This document shows, piece by piece, positions 1 through 7,185 of a DNA stretch of 21,748 nucleotides. Position numbers and translations under genes: made by a program. A model generated the notes under the pieces. That model was given only the letters and a program-made list of their open reading frames with translations, did no database searches and was not told where the DNA came from. The stretch is taken from positions 1 to 21,748 of the forward strand of contig JAAYVT010000311.1 of the NCBI GenBank assembly GCA_012517025.1. Reading direction: 5' to 3'. Numbering within the stretch: the stretch's first letter is position 1; each line of letters opens with the position of its first letter. The DNA is from Phyllobacteriaceae bacterium. Lineage in GTDB: Bacteria > Pseudomonadota > Alphaproteobacteria > Rhizobiales > Ancalomicrobiaceae.

Positions 1-809
1 AAGACGCCTGGGAAAGCCGCACCTCCCTGCAGCCCGGCACCGCCCCCGCCAAGATCGGCGAAGCCGTGGACCACGTGCTGGAACAGCTGGACAAGGGCAC
101 CCTGCGCGTCGCCGAAAAAATCAACGGCGACTGGGTCACCCACCAGTGGATCAAGAAGGCCGTGCTGCTCTCCTTCCGCCTGCAGGACAACGTGCTGCAG
201 CAGTCCGGTGACCTGCGCTTCTTCGACAAGGTGCAGACCAAGTTCGCCAACTACGACGAACACGCCTTCCGCCAGGGCGGCTTCCGCGTCGTGCCGCCGG
301 CCGTGGCCCGTCGCGGCTCCTATATCGCCAAGGGCGCCGTGCTGATGCCCTCCTACGTGAACATCGGCGCCTACGTCGATGAAAACACCATGGTGGACAC
401 CTGGGTCACCGTCGGCTCCTGCGCCCAGATCGGCAAGAACGTCCATCTCTCCGGCGGCGTCGGCATCGGCGGCGTGCTGGAGCCGCTGCAGGCCGGCCCG
501 ACCATCATCGAGGACGACTGCTTCATCGGCGCCCGCTCCGAGGTGGTCGAGGGCGTGATCGTCGGCCAGGGCGCGGTGCTCGCCATGGGCGTCTACATCG
601 GTGCCTCGACCAAGATCGTCGATCGCAAGACCGGCGAAATCCACGTCGGCTGGGTGCCGCCCTATTCGGTGGTGGTCTCCGGCAACCTGCCCGGCAAGCC
701 GCTGCCCGACGGCACCCCCGGCCCCTCGACCTACTGCGCGGTGATCGTCAAGACGGTCGACGCCCAGACCCGCTCGAAGACCGGCATCAACGACCTGCTG
801 CGCGACTGA
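1..809 (+). CDS. dapD: 2,3,4,5-tetrahydropyridine-2,6-dicarboxylate N-succinyltransferase (5'-truncated by window edge)
   Basis: DapD transfers a succinyl group from succinyl-CoA to tetrahydrodipicolinate in the succinylase branch of diaminopimelate/lysine synthesis, in the cytoplasm. The frame is open from base 3 to the TGA at 807-809. The visible residues match the family almost throughout: LRVAEKINGDWVTHQW near the N-terminus, then FRVVPPAV, the left-handed beta-helix hexapeptide region with VLMPSYVNIGAYVDE, GSCAQIGKNVHLSGGVGIGG, IIEDDCFIGARSEVVEGVIV, and the ending DAQTRSKTGINDLLRD. E. coli DapD has 274 residues, so only the first few are missing. A GTG at 66 is in frame, but the frame continues upstream of it with family-like sequence, so it is not the start. 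A hairpin follows the stop, then a DUF805 gene, and dapE lies 1.5 kb downstream on the same strand. Confidence 0.97.
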   Translation, partial: DAWESRTSLQPGTAPAKIGEAVDHVLEQLDKGTLRVAEKINGDWVTHQWIKKAVLLSFRLQDNVLQQSGDLRFFDKVQTKFANYDEHAFRQGGFRVVPPAVARRGSYIAKGAVLMPSYVNIGAYVDENTMVDTWVTVGSCAQIGKNVHLSGGVGIGGVLEPLQAGPTIIEDDCFIGARSEVVEGVIVGQGAVLAMGVYIGASTKIVDRKTGEIHVGWVPPYSVVVSGNLPGKPLPDGTPGPSTYCAVIVKTVDAQTRSKTGINDLLRD

Positions 810-831
810 TCGCGGCCGGTGGCGGATCCCC

Positions 832-857
832 CTCGCCGCCTCCTCGGGGGCGGCGAG
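832..857 (+). terminator. Hairpin just downstream of dapD, weak terminator candidate
   Basis: A 9-bp perfect stem (CTCGCCGCC at 832-840 with GGCGGCGAG at 849-857) encloses an 8-base loop, 23 bases after the dapD stop. No T-run follows, so it may be a weak or Rho-assisted terminator or an mRNA 3'-end stabiliser. A second 8-bp stem (GAGACCGC 887-894 with GCGGTCTC 901-908) lies nearby, also without a T-run. Confidence 0.4.
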
Positions 858-1058
858 CGTCGCATGGTCCGATCCGCGGGAGCGTCGAGACCGCGTTCCG
901 GCGGTCTCCGGCGGTGCTCGGTGAGGGGCACGATCGGCGATTTCCGCCGACCGCATCGACCGACCGTTCACCATGAGATTTTCACTCTGAGATTGTTCTC
1001 CTTTCGGTAATACGACCATGTGATGGTCCGGCCGATCAGCCGTCGAAAGGAGTTCGTC

Positions 1059-1433
1059 GTGCAACTTTCGGTTCTTCTTCCGTTCGAAGGTCGCATCGGC
1101 CGTCCCGAATGGTGGGGCTGCGTCCTCGCCGCACTCGCTCTGTGCGTGCCCTTCGTGGTCGGAGTTTCGTCGGTCCGGACCGGGTACGACATCCTCCATC
1201 TCGTCGCGCCCTCGATCAAAACGGGCAGCAATCTCGTATTGCTGGCGATCGCGCAATGGATTCTCTTCGTCGGAGCGGCGAAACGTCTGCGCGACCGTGG
1301 CAAATCGGTCGAGTGGTTGACCATGCTCTTTGTGCCGTTTCTCGGCGCCGCGTGGCTCTTCTTCGAACTCGGTTTCCTGCCCTCCGCGTCGGAGAGCGCC
1401 GGCACCGGAGCCTTGCCGTCGATCTCCTCGTGA
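1059..1433 (+). CDS. DUF805 family inner-membrane protein (first of a pair)
   Basis: This is a 124-residue membrane protein of the DUF805 (YhaH-like) family, whose biochemical role is not established. Family marks are GRIGRPEWW at residues 11-19, the AKRLRDRGKS loop at about 74-83, and the C-terminal FFELGFLP. Hydrophobic segments lie near residues 20-38, 59-73 and 86-106. The frame also contains upstream GTG and ATG codons at 1020 and 1023. I chose the GTG at 1059 because AAAGGAG sits at 1047-1053, about five bases before it, and because the conserved N-terminus begins there. The usual family ending with PGTxGxNxxG is missing: the chain stops shortly after GFLPSASE. The gene lies between dapD and dapE, with a second DUF805 gene 162 bases downstream. 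A TAATAC -10-like sequence is at 1008-1013, without a convincing -35. Confidence 0.85.
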   Translation: MQLSVLLPFEGRIGRPEWWGCVLAALALCVPFVVGVSSVRTGYDILHLVAPSIKTGSNLVLLAIAQWILFVGAAKRLRDRGKSVEWLTMLFVPFLGAAWLFFELGFLPSASESAGTGALPSISS

Positions 1434-1595
1434 AGTCGATCGGATCACCGGTTGCCGACGGACCGTCGTCGATATCTCGAACCACTTCGGCAACCGATCG
1501 AAAACCGAAAATCGCGGTTTCGCCTCGGGGTGACGCACGGGTAACCCTCGCGCGCGAGGATCTCCGGAACGAAGCCTTCCGAAAGGATCGTCCCC

Positions 1596-2177
1596 ATGCC
1601 GTCTCTCGGCTCTCTCCTGTCGCTTTCCGGTCGTAGCGGACGGGTCGGCTATTGGCTGACCGGTGTCGTTCAGATCGTCGGGTGCCTCCTGCTTCTGGTG
1701 ATGACGGGGATGTTCGACCCCTCGGCCGATCCTCGTCCCGATCTGGCGTCGGCCGGCGCGTTGATCTTCGGAGGCCTCGCGCTCGCTTGGCTCGGCTTCG
1801 CCTCCACGGTCAGACGCTGGCACGATCGCGACAAGTCGGCGTGGTGGTGCTTCGTCGGCGGCATTCCGCTCCTCGGGCCGCTGTGGATGCTGGTCGAGCT
1901 CGGTTTCCTCCCCGGCACCGCCGGCGCCAATCGTTTCGGCGGACCGCCCGGCGCGGGCGGCGCTCGGGACCGCGAGACCGCGATCACTCCGGAGCGCGGC
2001 GGCGAGAGCGGCGGCGATCGGGACGCCGTCGTCGCCCGTTGGGCCGCTTCCCCGGCGTCGAGACCCACGTCGGCCGCGCCGGGCACGGCGGCGCGTTTCG
2101 CGGCGCAGACCGCGCCCCGAACGCGGGCGGCGCCTCCCGGTCGCGGCGGCACCTTCGGCCGACGCGGGGTGGTGTGA
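1596..2177 (+). CDS. DUF805 family inner-membrane protein with Arg/Ala/Gly-rich tail (second of a pair)
   Basis: This 193-residue protein is a paralogue of the DUF805 gene upstream. Residues 10-115 hold the whole domain: SGRSGRVGYW, three hydrophobic segments (about 21-38, 52-70, 83-104), the RRWHDRDKSAWW loop at 73-84, and the complete family ending GFLPGTAGANRFG at 103-115. Residues 116-193 form a low-complexity tail rich in Gly, Ala, Arg and Pro, probably disordered and cytoplasmic. AGGA at 1584-1587 is eight bases before the ATG and supports the start. The function is unknown. The placement between dapD and dapE suggests an envelope-related role, but this is only context. The tail could be an uncorrected low-complexity extension of the reading frame; codon bias remains strong through it. 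Confidence 0.8.
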   Translation: MPSLGSLLSLSGRSGRVGYWLTGVVQIVGCLLLLVMTGMFDPSADPRPDLASAGALIFGGLALAWLGFASTVRRWHDRDKSAWWCFVGGIPLLGPLWMLVELGFLPGTAGANRFGGPPGAGGARDRETAITPERGGESGGDRDAVVARWAASPASRPTSAAPGTAARFAAQTAPRTRAAPPGRGGTFGRRGVV

Positions 2178-2235
2178 CGCCGCCGGCCCAGACGCCGCGT
2201 CCTCCCGGGCGCGGGGCTGCCGGGCGAGGTCGCCG

Positions 2236-2264
2236 TTGACCCCGACCCCGCGCGCCCCTTACAT
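2236..2264 (+). promoter_or_regulatory. Sigma-70-type promoter for dapE, predicted leaderless
   Basis: TTGACC at 2236-2241 and TTACAT at 2259-2264 are separated by 17 bases, a near-ideal -35/-10 pair. A start about seven bases after the -10 box falls on the A of the dapE ATG at 2271. No Shine-Dalgarno sequence precedes that ATG, which fits a leaderless transcript. Confidence 0.6.
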
Positions 2265-2270
2265 CGCAGC

Positions 2271-3452
2271 ATGACCGCTTCGCTGCCTCTCCTCGACGAC
2301 CCCGTCGCCATCGCCCGTGCGCTGCTCGCCTGTCCGTCGGTCACCCCGGCGGAAGGCGGCGCCATCGATCTGGTGGCGCGGATCGCCGCCGTCCTCGGCT
2401 TCGCCGTCGAGCGCCCGGTCTTCTCCGAGGCCGGCACCCCCGACATCGAGAACCTGTTCGCCCGCCGCGGCGCGCACGGGCCGCATCTCGTCTTCGCCGG
2501 TCACACCGACGTCGTCCCCCCCGGCGATCCCGCCCGCTGGACCCACGACCCCTTCGCCGGCCATCTCGAGAGCGGCATCCTCTACGGTCGCGGCGCGGTC
2601 GACATGAAGGGCGCGATCGCCTGCTTCCTCGCCGCCCTCGGCCGGCTCGCCGCGAAGGGCGTCGACCTGCCCGGCTCGGTGTCGCTGCTGATCACCGGCG
2701 ACGAGGAGGGCCCCTCGATCAACGGCACGGTGAAGCTCCTGAAGTGGGCGGCCGAGCACGGTCAGCGCTTCGATGCGGCGGTGGTCGGCGAGCCGACCAA
2801 CCCCGAGACGATCGGCGACGCGATCAAGGTCGGCCGGCGCGGCTCGCTCTCCGGCACCGTGACGGTCACCGGCCGACAGGGCCACGTCGCCTATCCGCAC
2901 CTCGCCGACAACCCGATTCCGAAGGCGATGCGCCTCGCCGAGGCGCTGATCGCCACCCCGCTCGACGCCGGCAACGACCGCTTCCAGCCGTCGAACCTGG
3001 AGCTCGTCTCCTTCGACGTCGGCAATCCGTCGTGGAACGTCGTCCCGCGCGAGGCGCGCGTCCGCTTCAACATCCGTTTCAACGACGAATGGAGCCGCGC
3101 CACCCTCGACGCCGAGCTGCGCCGCCGCCTCGCCGCCGCCGGCGACGGCGTCGACTGGACGCTGACGCTGGAGAGCCCGTCCTCCGACAGCTTCCTGACC
3201 CGCGACGAGGCGCTGATCGGCACCCTGTCGGACGCGGTGGAGAGCGTCGTCGGCCGCCGCCCGGTGCCGTCGACCAACGGCGGCACCTCGGACGCCCGTT
3301 TCATCAAGGACTATTGCCCGGTGGTCGAATTCGGCCTGGTCGGGCAGACCATGCATCAGGTCGACGAGCGCGTGCCGGTCGCCGACCTCGAGCTTCTGAC
3401 CCGGGTGTGGGAGGCCTTCCTCGCCCGGTGGTTCGAGGGCGCGGCGAGATGA
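2271..3452 (+). CDS. dapE: Succinyl-diaminopimelate desuccinylase
   Basis: DapE hydrolyses N-succinyl-L,L-diaminopimelate to L,L-diaminopimelate and succinate, feeding lysine and peptidoglycan synthesis. It is a dinuclear zinc M20-family enzyme. The 393-residue chain carries the expected sites: FAGHTDVVPPGD with H78 and D80, GRGAVDMKG with D111, TGDEEG with E145 (general base) and E146, GEPT with E174, the dimerisation-domain motif GRQGHVAYPH at 201-210, STNGGTSDARF at 334-344, and H362 in GQTMHQVDE. Length is close to that of other proteobacterial DapE proteins. The ATG at 2271 has no visible ribosome-binding site but sits right after a good promoter. The stop codon overlaps the start of the next gene (ATGA at 3449-3452), so translation of the two is probably coupled. 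Confidence 0.97.
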   Translation: MTASLPLLDDPVAIARALLACPSVTPAEGGAIDLVARIAAVLGFAVERPVFSEAGTPDIENLFARRGAHGPHLVFAGHTDVVPPGDPARWTHDPFAGHLESGILYGRGAVDMKGAIACFLAALGRLAAKGVDLPGSVSLLITGDEEGPSINGTVKLLKWAAEHGQRFDAAVVGEPTNPETIGDAIKVGRRGSLSGTVTVTGRQGHVAYPHLADNPIPKAMRLAEALIATPLDAGNDRFQPSNLELVSFDVGNPSWNVVPREARVRFNIRFNDEWSRATLDAELRRRLAAAGDGVDWTLTLESPSSDSFLTRDEALIGTLSDAVESVVGRRPVPSTNGGTSDARFIKDYCPVVEFGLVGQTMHQVDERVPVADLELLTRVWEAFLARWFEGAAR

Positions 3453-4030
3453 CGCCGTCGCCGGTCACGGCCCTGGTCGGCTCGATGCGTCTGCTCGGCG
3501 GCGATCGTCGCGGCCTCGAGGCGATGGACCTCAGCCTCGACGGCTTCTGGGCGTCGTTCCGGGTGATGCTGTGGCTCGCCCCGGCGGTCGCCCTGTCACT
3601 GCTCGCCGATCTCCGCCTCAACGAGCTCACCGGCACGCCGCGCCAGACCGGCGACGGGCTGGTGATTCTCGCCGGCGTGGTGAGCTACGTCGCCGGCTGG
3701 GTCGCCTTTCCGCTGCTGCTGGCGGCGCTCGGCCGCACTCTCGGGCTCGGTCGCGTCTTCGTGCCCTGGATGGTGGCGCGCAATTGGACGGCGATCCCCG
3801 CTTCTCTGCCCTATGTCGTGGTGGTGATCGCCTGGCTCGCCGGCGTCTTGCCGACGCGCGGTCTCGGACCGGCGACGCTCGCCGCTCTCGGCGTCTCGCT
3901 GTTCTGCGGCTGGCGGGTGGCGATGCTCGCCGGTGGCCGCTCGTGGGGCACCGCCGTCGCCTACACGCTGGTCGACTTCATGCTCGGCCTGCTCATCGAA
4001 TCCGGCGCCGATCGTCTGTTCGGCCTGTGA
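3449..4030 (+). CDS. Conserved-looking multi-spanning membrane protein coupled to dapE
   Basis: This is a 193-residue integral membrane protein of no family I can name. Hydrophobic segments near residues 38-55, 71-93, 118-136, 143-160 and 168-184 suggest about five membrane spans. A hydrophilic N-terminus of some 35 residues precedes them, and the sequence MVARNWTAIPASLP separates the second and third spans. The ATG at 3449 overlaps the dapE TGA by four bases, a common sign of translational coupling. This start is preferred over longer openings of the same frame, which run antisense-like through dapE. The NlpC/P60 peptidase gene follows after 40 bases, so the three genes probably share a transcript. 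A role in the envelope is only inferred from the neighbours. Confidence 0.8.
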   Translation: MTPSPVTALVGSMRLLGGDRRGLEAMDLSLDGFWASFRVMLWLAPAVALSLLADLRLNELTGTPRQTGDGLVILAGVVSYVAGWVAFPLLLAALGRTLGLGRVFVPWMVARNWTAIPASLPYVVVVIAWLAGVLPTRGLGPATLAALGVSLFCGWRVAMLAGGRSWGTAVAYTLVDFMLGLLIESGADRLFGL

Positions 4031-4070
4031 GGCCGCACCGACGGTCGGGCACCGTCCGAGGATACCCGCC

Positions 4071-4934
4071 ATGGCTCCGTTCGATCCGCGTCTCACCCCC
4101 GCCCGCCCCGATCTCGCCGCCGCCCATCTGAAGGGCGTGGTCGAGGCCGAACGCTGGGTCGAGGGGACGCCGGCCCGGGTGATCGAGGCGGTGGCGCCGC
4201 TGCATCGCGCCCCCCGCCCCGACGCCGGCGTCGACACTGAAGCCCTCCACGGCGAAACGCTGCACGTCTACGACGAGGACGAGGAGGGCTGGAGCTGGGT
4301 CCAGCTCGACCGCGACGGCTACGTCGGCTGGATGCCGGCGCATGCGATCCTGAAGGGCGAGGCGCCGGCCGCGACCCTGCGGGTGGCGACGCTGGCGACC
4401 TTCGTCTATCCGGCGCTCACCATCAAACAGCCGCCGGTCGCGCGCTTGTCCTTCCTTTCGCCCGTCCGCTCGCTCGGCGAGCGCGAGGCGAACGGTCGCC
4501 GCTTCGTGGTGACCTCGGAGGGCGGCGCGATCGTCGCCGACCACCTGGAGCCGATCGACGCCCGCCGGCCCGACCCGGTGGCGGTGGCCGAGACCTTTCT
4601 CGGGCTCCCCTATCTGTGGGGCGGCCGTTCGAGCCTCGGCATCGACTGTTCCGGGCTGGTCCAGACCGCGCTTTCCGCCTGCGGCATCGCCTGCCCGCGC
4701 GACACCGACCAGCAGGAGGCCGGGCTCGGCGCGGCGGTGCCGCTCGACCCGAGCCTGTGGCGGCGCGGCGATCTCCTGTTCTGGCCCGGCCACGTCGGCA
4801 TGGTGCGCGACGCCGAGAGTTTCGTGCATGCGACCGGCCACACCATGACGGTGACGATCGAGGGATTGGCCGAAGGCCTCGCCCGCATCGAGGCCGCCGG
4901 TTCGCCGCTGCGCGCGGTCAGGCGGGTGCTCTGA
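4071..4934 (+). CDS. NlpC/P60 (C40) family peptidase with N-terminal SH3-like domains
   Basis: This is a 287-residue cysteine peptidase of the family that cleaves peptide bonds next to diaminopimelate in peptidoglycan stem peptides, typically gamma-D-Glu-DAP. Residues 1-165 look like two bacterial SH3-type modules (VAPLHRAP..., WVQLDRDGYVGWMPAHAIL at about 75-94, and FVVTSEGGAIVADHL). The catalytic domain occupies about 168-287: PYLWGGRSSLGIDCSGLVQ with nucleophile C193, RRGDLLFWPGHVGM with H241, and H253 in FVHATGH. No signal peptide is visible, so it may act on recycled muropeptides inside the cell or use another export route. GAGGA at 4058-4062 is eight bases before the chosen ATG. It ends only three bases before the convergent ghrA stop. 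Proximity to dapD/dapE fits a DAP-related theme. Confidence 0.9.
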   Translation: MAPFDPRLTPARPDLAAAHLKGVVEAERWVEGTPARVIEAVAPLHRAPRPDAGVDTEALHGETLHVYDEDEEGWSWVQLDRDGYVGWMPAHAILKGEAPAATLRVATLATFVYPALTIKQPPVARLSFLSPVRSLGEREANGRRFVVTSEGGAIVADHLEPIDARRPDPVAVAETFLGLPYLWGGRSSLGIDCSGLVQTALSACGIACPRDTDQQEAGLGAAVPLDPSLWRRGDLLFWPGHVGMVRDAESFVHATGHTMTVTIEGLAEGLARIEAAGSPLRAVRRVL

Positions 4935-4937
4935 GGT

Positions 4938-5885
4938 TCAGTACCCCCGCCGCCGATCGACCACTTCCGCCGGATCGATCGCCTCGCCGGCCATCAGCGC
5001 CCGGATGCCGCCGATCACCCGGCGGCCGAGCGCGTCGGCGTCGCTGTCGGCGGCGCAGTGCGGGGTGATCGTCACCTTCGGGTGCGCCCACAGCGGCGAC
5101 GTCTTCGGCAGCGGCTCCACTTCGAACACGTCGAGCACCGCGTGTGCCAGCTCGCCGGCGTCGAGCGCGGCGACGATGTCGGCCTCGACCTGCAGCGACC
5201 CACGCCCGGCGTTGATCAACACCGGCCCGCCGAGGTGTTCGGCGCCGCGCAGGCCCCGGAAGAGATCACGGTTCAGCATGCCGCGCGTCTCCGGCGTCGC
5301 CGGCAGCAGCACCACGAGCACGTCGGTGCGGGCCAGGAACGCCGGCAGCTCCGCCGCCCCGGCGAAGGTCTCGACCCCCGCCACCACCTGCCGCGATCGG
5401 CTCCAACCGACGAGGTCGAAGCCGAGCCGACCGAGCACGGCGGCGGCATCCTTGCCGAGCACCCCGAGCCCCATCAGCCCGACCGTCACCGAGCCGGCCG
5501 CCGGCTGATGGATCGACCGCCACTCGGCGCGTCCCTGCGCGGCGCGGTGATCGTCCATGCGGCGATGGCGGGCGAGCACGTTCATCACCACCCATTCGGT
5601 CATCCGCGCCGTCAGGTCCGGATCGACGATGCGGACGACCGGCACGTGGGGCAGGGTCGGATCGGCGAGCAGCGCGTCGACCCCGGCGCCGAGGTTGAAG
5701 ATCGCCTCGAGCTTCGGCAGTCCGGCGAGCAGGCCCGGTTTCGGCTTCCACACCGCCGCGAAGCGGGCGGCCGCCGGATCGAAGGGAGCGCGCGCGTCGA
5801 TCACCTCGAGATCGGGGGCGAGCCGGCGGAAGCGGTCGAGCCACAGCTCGGGGATCCAGTTCTCGATGGCGACGAGCAAGGTCAT
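4938..5885 (-). CDS. ghrA: Glyoxylate/hydroxypyruvate reductase A-like D-2-hydroxyacid dehydrogenase
   Basis: The protein probably reduces glyoxylate or hydroxypyruvate with NAD(P)H, in the cytoplasm. The 315-residue chain has the GhrA layout: VWKPKPG at 45-51, the FNLGAGVD loop at 63-70, the dinucleotide-binding GLMGLGVLG at 136-144, WSRS at 161-164 where NADPH-preferring members carry basic residues, and the catalytic triad R228 (NAGRG), E257 (FEVEPL) and H276 (TPHCAAD). Length matches E. coli GhrA (about 312). GGAG lies six bases before the ATG. It follows rmuC by 27 bases on the same strand, so the pair is probably an operon. The general D-2-hydroxyacid dehydrogenase family is certain; the exact substrate is inferred. 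Confidence 0.9.
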   Translation of the reverse strand: MTLLVAIENWIPELWLDRFRRLAPDLEVIDARAPFDPAAARFAAVWKPKPGLLAGLPKLEAIFNLGAGVDALLADPTLPHVPVVRIVDPDLTARMTEWVVMNVLARHRRMDDHRAAQGRAEWRSIHQPAAGSVTVGLMGLGVLGKDAAAVLGRLGFDLVGWSRSRQVVAGVETFAGAAELPAFLARTDVLVVLLPATPETRGMLNRDLFRGLRGAEHLGGPVLINAGRGSLQVEADIVAALDAGELAHAVLDVFEVEPLPKTSPLWAHPKVTITPHCAADSDADALGRRVIGGIRALMAGEAIDPAEVVDRRRGY

Positions 5886-5912
5886 GGGGGCTCCGGGGGG
5901 CGGTCTCGAGGG

Positions 5913-7061
5913 TCATTCGCCGGCGAGGCGGGCGGGCGGCTCGGCGTCGAGATCGAGCGCCTCGATCCGCGCCGCCCGCCGCACCACCTTGTCGGCGGAA
6001 AGCGCGAGCTGGTCCAGATCCCGCGTCGCCTGTCCGAAATGCGCCTGCAGCTTCGCCACCCGCTCGCCGAGCCGGGCGACGTCGTCGGCGAGCGCTCCGA
6101 CCTCGCGTTGGATGACGTGCGCCTGCGAGCGGATCTCGCGATCCCGCCCGATCGATTGCACGAGCTGGATGGCGAGCAACAGCAGCGACGGCGACACGAT
6201 CACCACCCGCGCCCGGTGCGCCCGCTGCACCACGTCGGCGAACTGCTCGTGCAGATCGGCGAAGATCGCCTCCGACGGCACGAACAGGAAGGCGACGTCG
6301 TGGGTCTCGCCGGGGACGAGATACTTGTCGCGCACGTCGACGACGTGGCGGATCACGTCGCGACGAAACTCCCGCATCGCCCGCTCGCGCGCCTCCGCGT
6401 CGACCGCCTCGCGCAGCGCCGACCAGCCCTCCAGTGGAAACTTGGCGTCGATGGCGAGCGCCGCCTCGGCGCCGGGCAGGTGGACGAGGCAATCGGGGCG
6501 GACCCCGGTCGTCAGCGTCGCCTGAAACTCGTAGGCCCCCGCCGGCAGCGCGTCGGCGACGATCGCCTCCATCCGCCCCTGGCCGAAGGCGCCGCGCGCC
6601 TGCTTGTTGGCGAGGATCGACTTCAGTTCCAGCATCTCGCCGGAGAGATCGGCGATGCCGCGTTGCGCTCGGTCGATCACCGCCAGCCGTTCGGCCAGCG
6701 TGGTGAGGCTCTCCGCAGTCGCCCGGCCGGTGTCGGTGAGGGAATGGCCGATACGCGCTCCGAGCCCGTCGAGCCGTTCGGTGAGACTGCGGGCGAGATC
6801 GACCTGCCGCGAGCCGAACACCTCCGCCATGGTCTGCATCCGCCCGGTCGTCTCCGCCTGCAGCCGGCCGATCTCGGCGAGCCGGCGCTCGACCTCCGCC
6901 GCTTGATCCGCCGCCAGCGTCTCCGCCGCGATCCGGGCGCGCGTGCCGCCGCGCCCAAGTCCTCCCGCGATGACGAGGCCGAGGACGAAGCCGCCGGCGG
7001 CGAAGAGGAGATGGAGGAGGGCGACGGGGTGGCCGGCGAGAAGGAAGATCGTGTCCTGCAT
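5913..7061 (-). CDS. rmuC: RmuC family DNA recombination protein
   Basis: RmuC is a predicted PD-(D/E)XK-type nuclease; in E. coli its loss raises inversion at inverted repeats, and its exact reaction is not settled. This 382-residue protein has an N-terminal membrane anchor at about residues 12-33, a long helical, probably coiled-coil stretch at about 45-150, and then the RmuC core: NKQARGAFGQGRMEAIV at 152-168, RPDCLVHLPG at 188-197, AIDAKFPLEGW at 203-213, VRDKYL at 243-248 and FLFVPSEAIFADLHEQF at 258-274. The C-terminus is again helical. I chose the ATG at 7061 because the anchor begins there; the frame is open upstream but the sequence is not family-like. No strong ribosome-binding site is visible. 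It is divergent from def and co-oriented with ghrA. Confidence 0.93.
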   Translation of the reverse strand: MQDTIFLLAGHPVALLHLLFAAGGFVLGLVIAGGLGRGGTRARIAAETLAADQAAEVERRLAEIGRLQAETTGRMQTMAEVFGSRQVDLARSLTERLDGLGARIGHSLTDTGRATAESLTTLAERLAVIDRAQRGIADLSGEMLELKSILANKQARGAFGQGRMEAIVADALPAGAYEFQATLTTGVRPDCLVHLPGAEAALAIDAKFPLEGWSALREAVDAEARERAMREFRRDVIRHVVDVRDKYLVPGETHDVAFLFVPSEAIFADLHEQFADVVQRAHRARVVIVSPSLLLLAIQLVQSIGRDREIRSQAHVIQREVGALADDVARLGERVAKLQAHFGQATRDLDQLALSADKVVRRAARIEALDLDAEPPARLAGE

Positions 7062-7149
7062 GAGGAGATGTTGCCACGATTCTCTTGCCGAATCATGTTT
7101 TGTTCTCGACCTCGGCGCCGAATTCCGCGCGCCCTCCCGCGCTTCCCGA

Positions 7150-7178
7150 TTGACCGGGCGGAACGCCTCACCTATCTC
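7150..7178 (+). promoter_or_regulatory. Sigma-70-type promoter for def, predicted leaderless
   Basis: TTGACC at 7150-7155 is followed 16-17 bases later by CTATCT/TATCTC at 7172-7178. The predicted transcription start falls at or within a base or two of the def ATG at 7186, and no Shine-Dalgarno sequence precedes that ATG. The arrangement closely repeats that of the dapE promoter. Confidence 0.5.
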
Positions 7179-7185
7179 AGCCGTC

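Noticed and set aside
1109..1636. Open frames of about 175 and 89 codons overlapping the first DUF805 gene
   Set aside because: Arg/Ser-rich out-of-frame translation; the DUF805 reading has a ribosome-binding site, membrane spans and family motifs.
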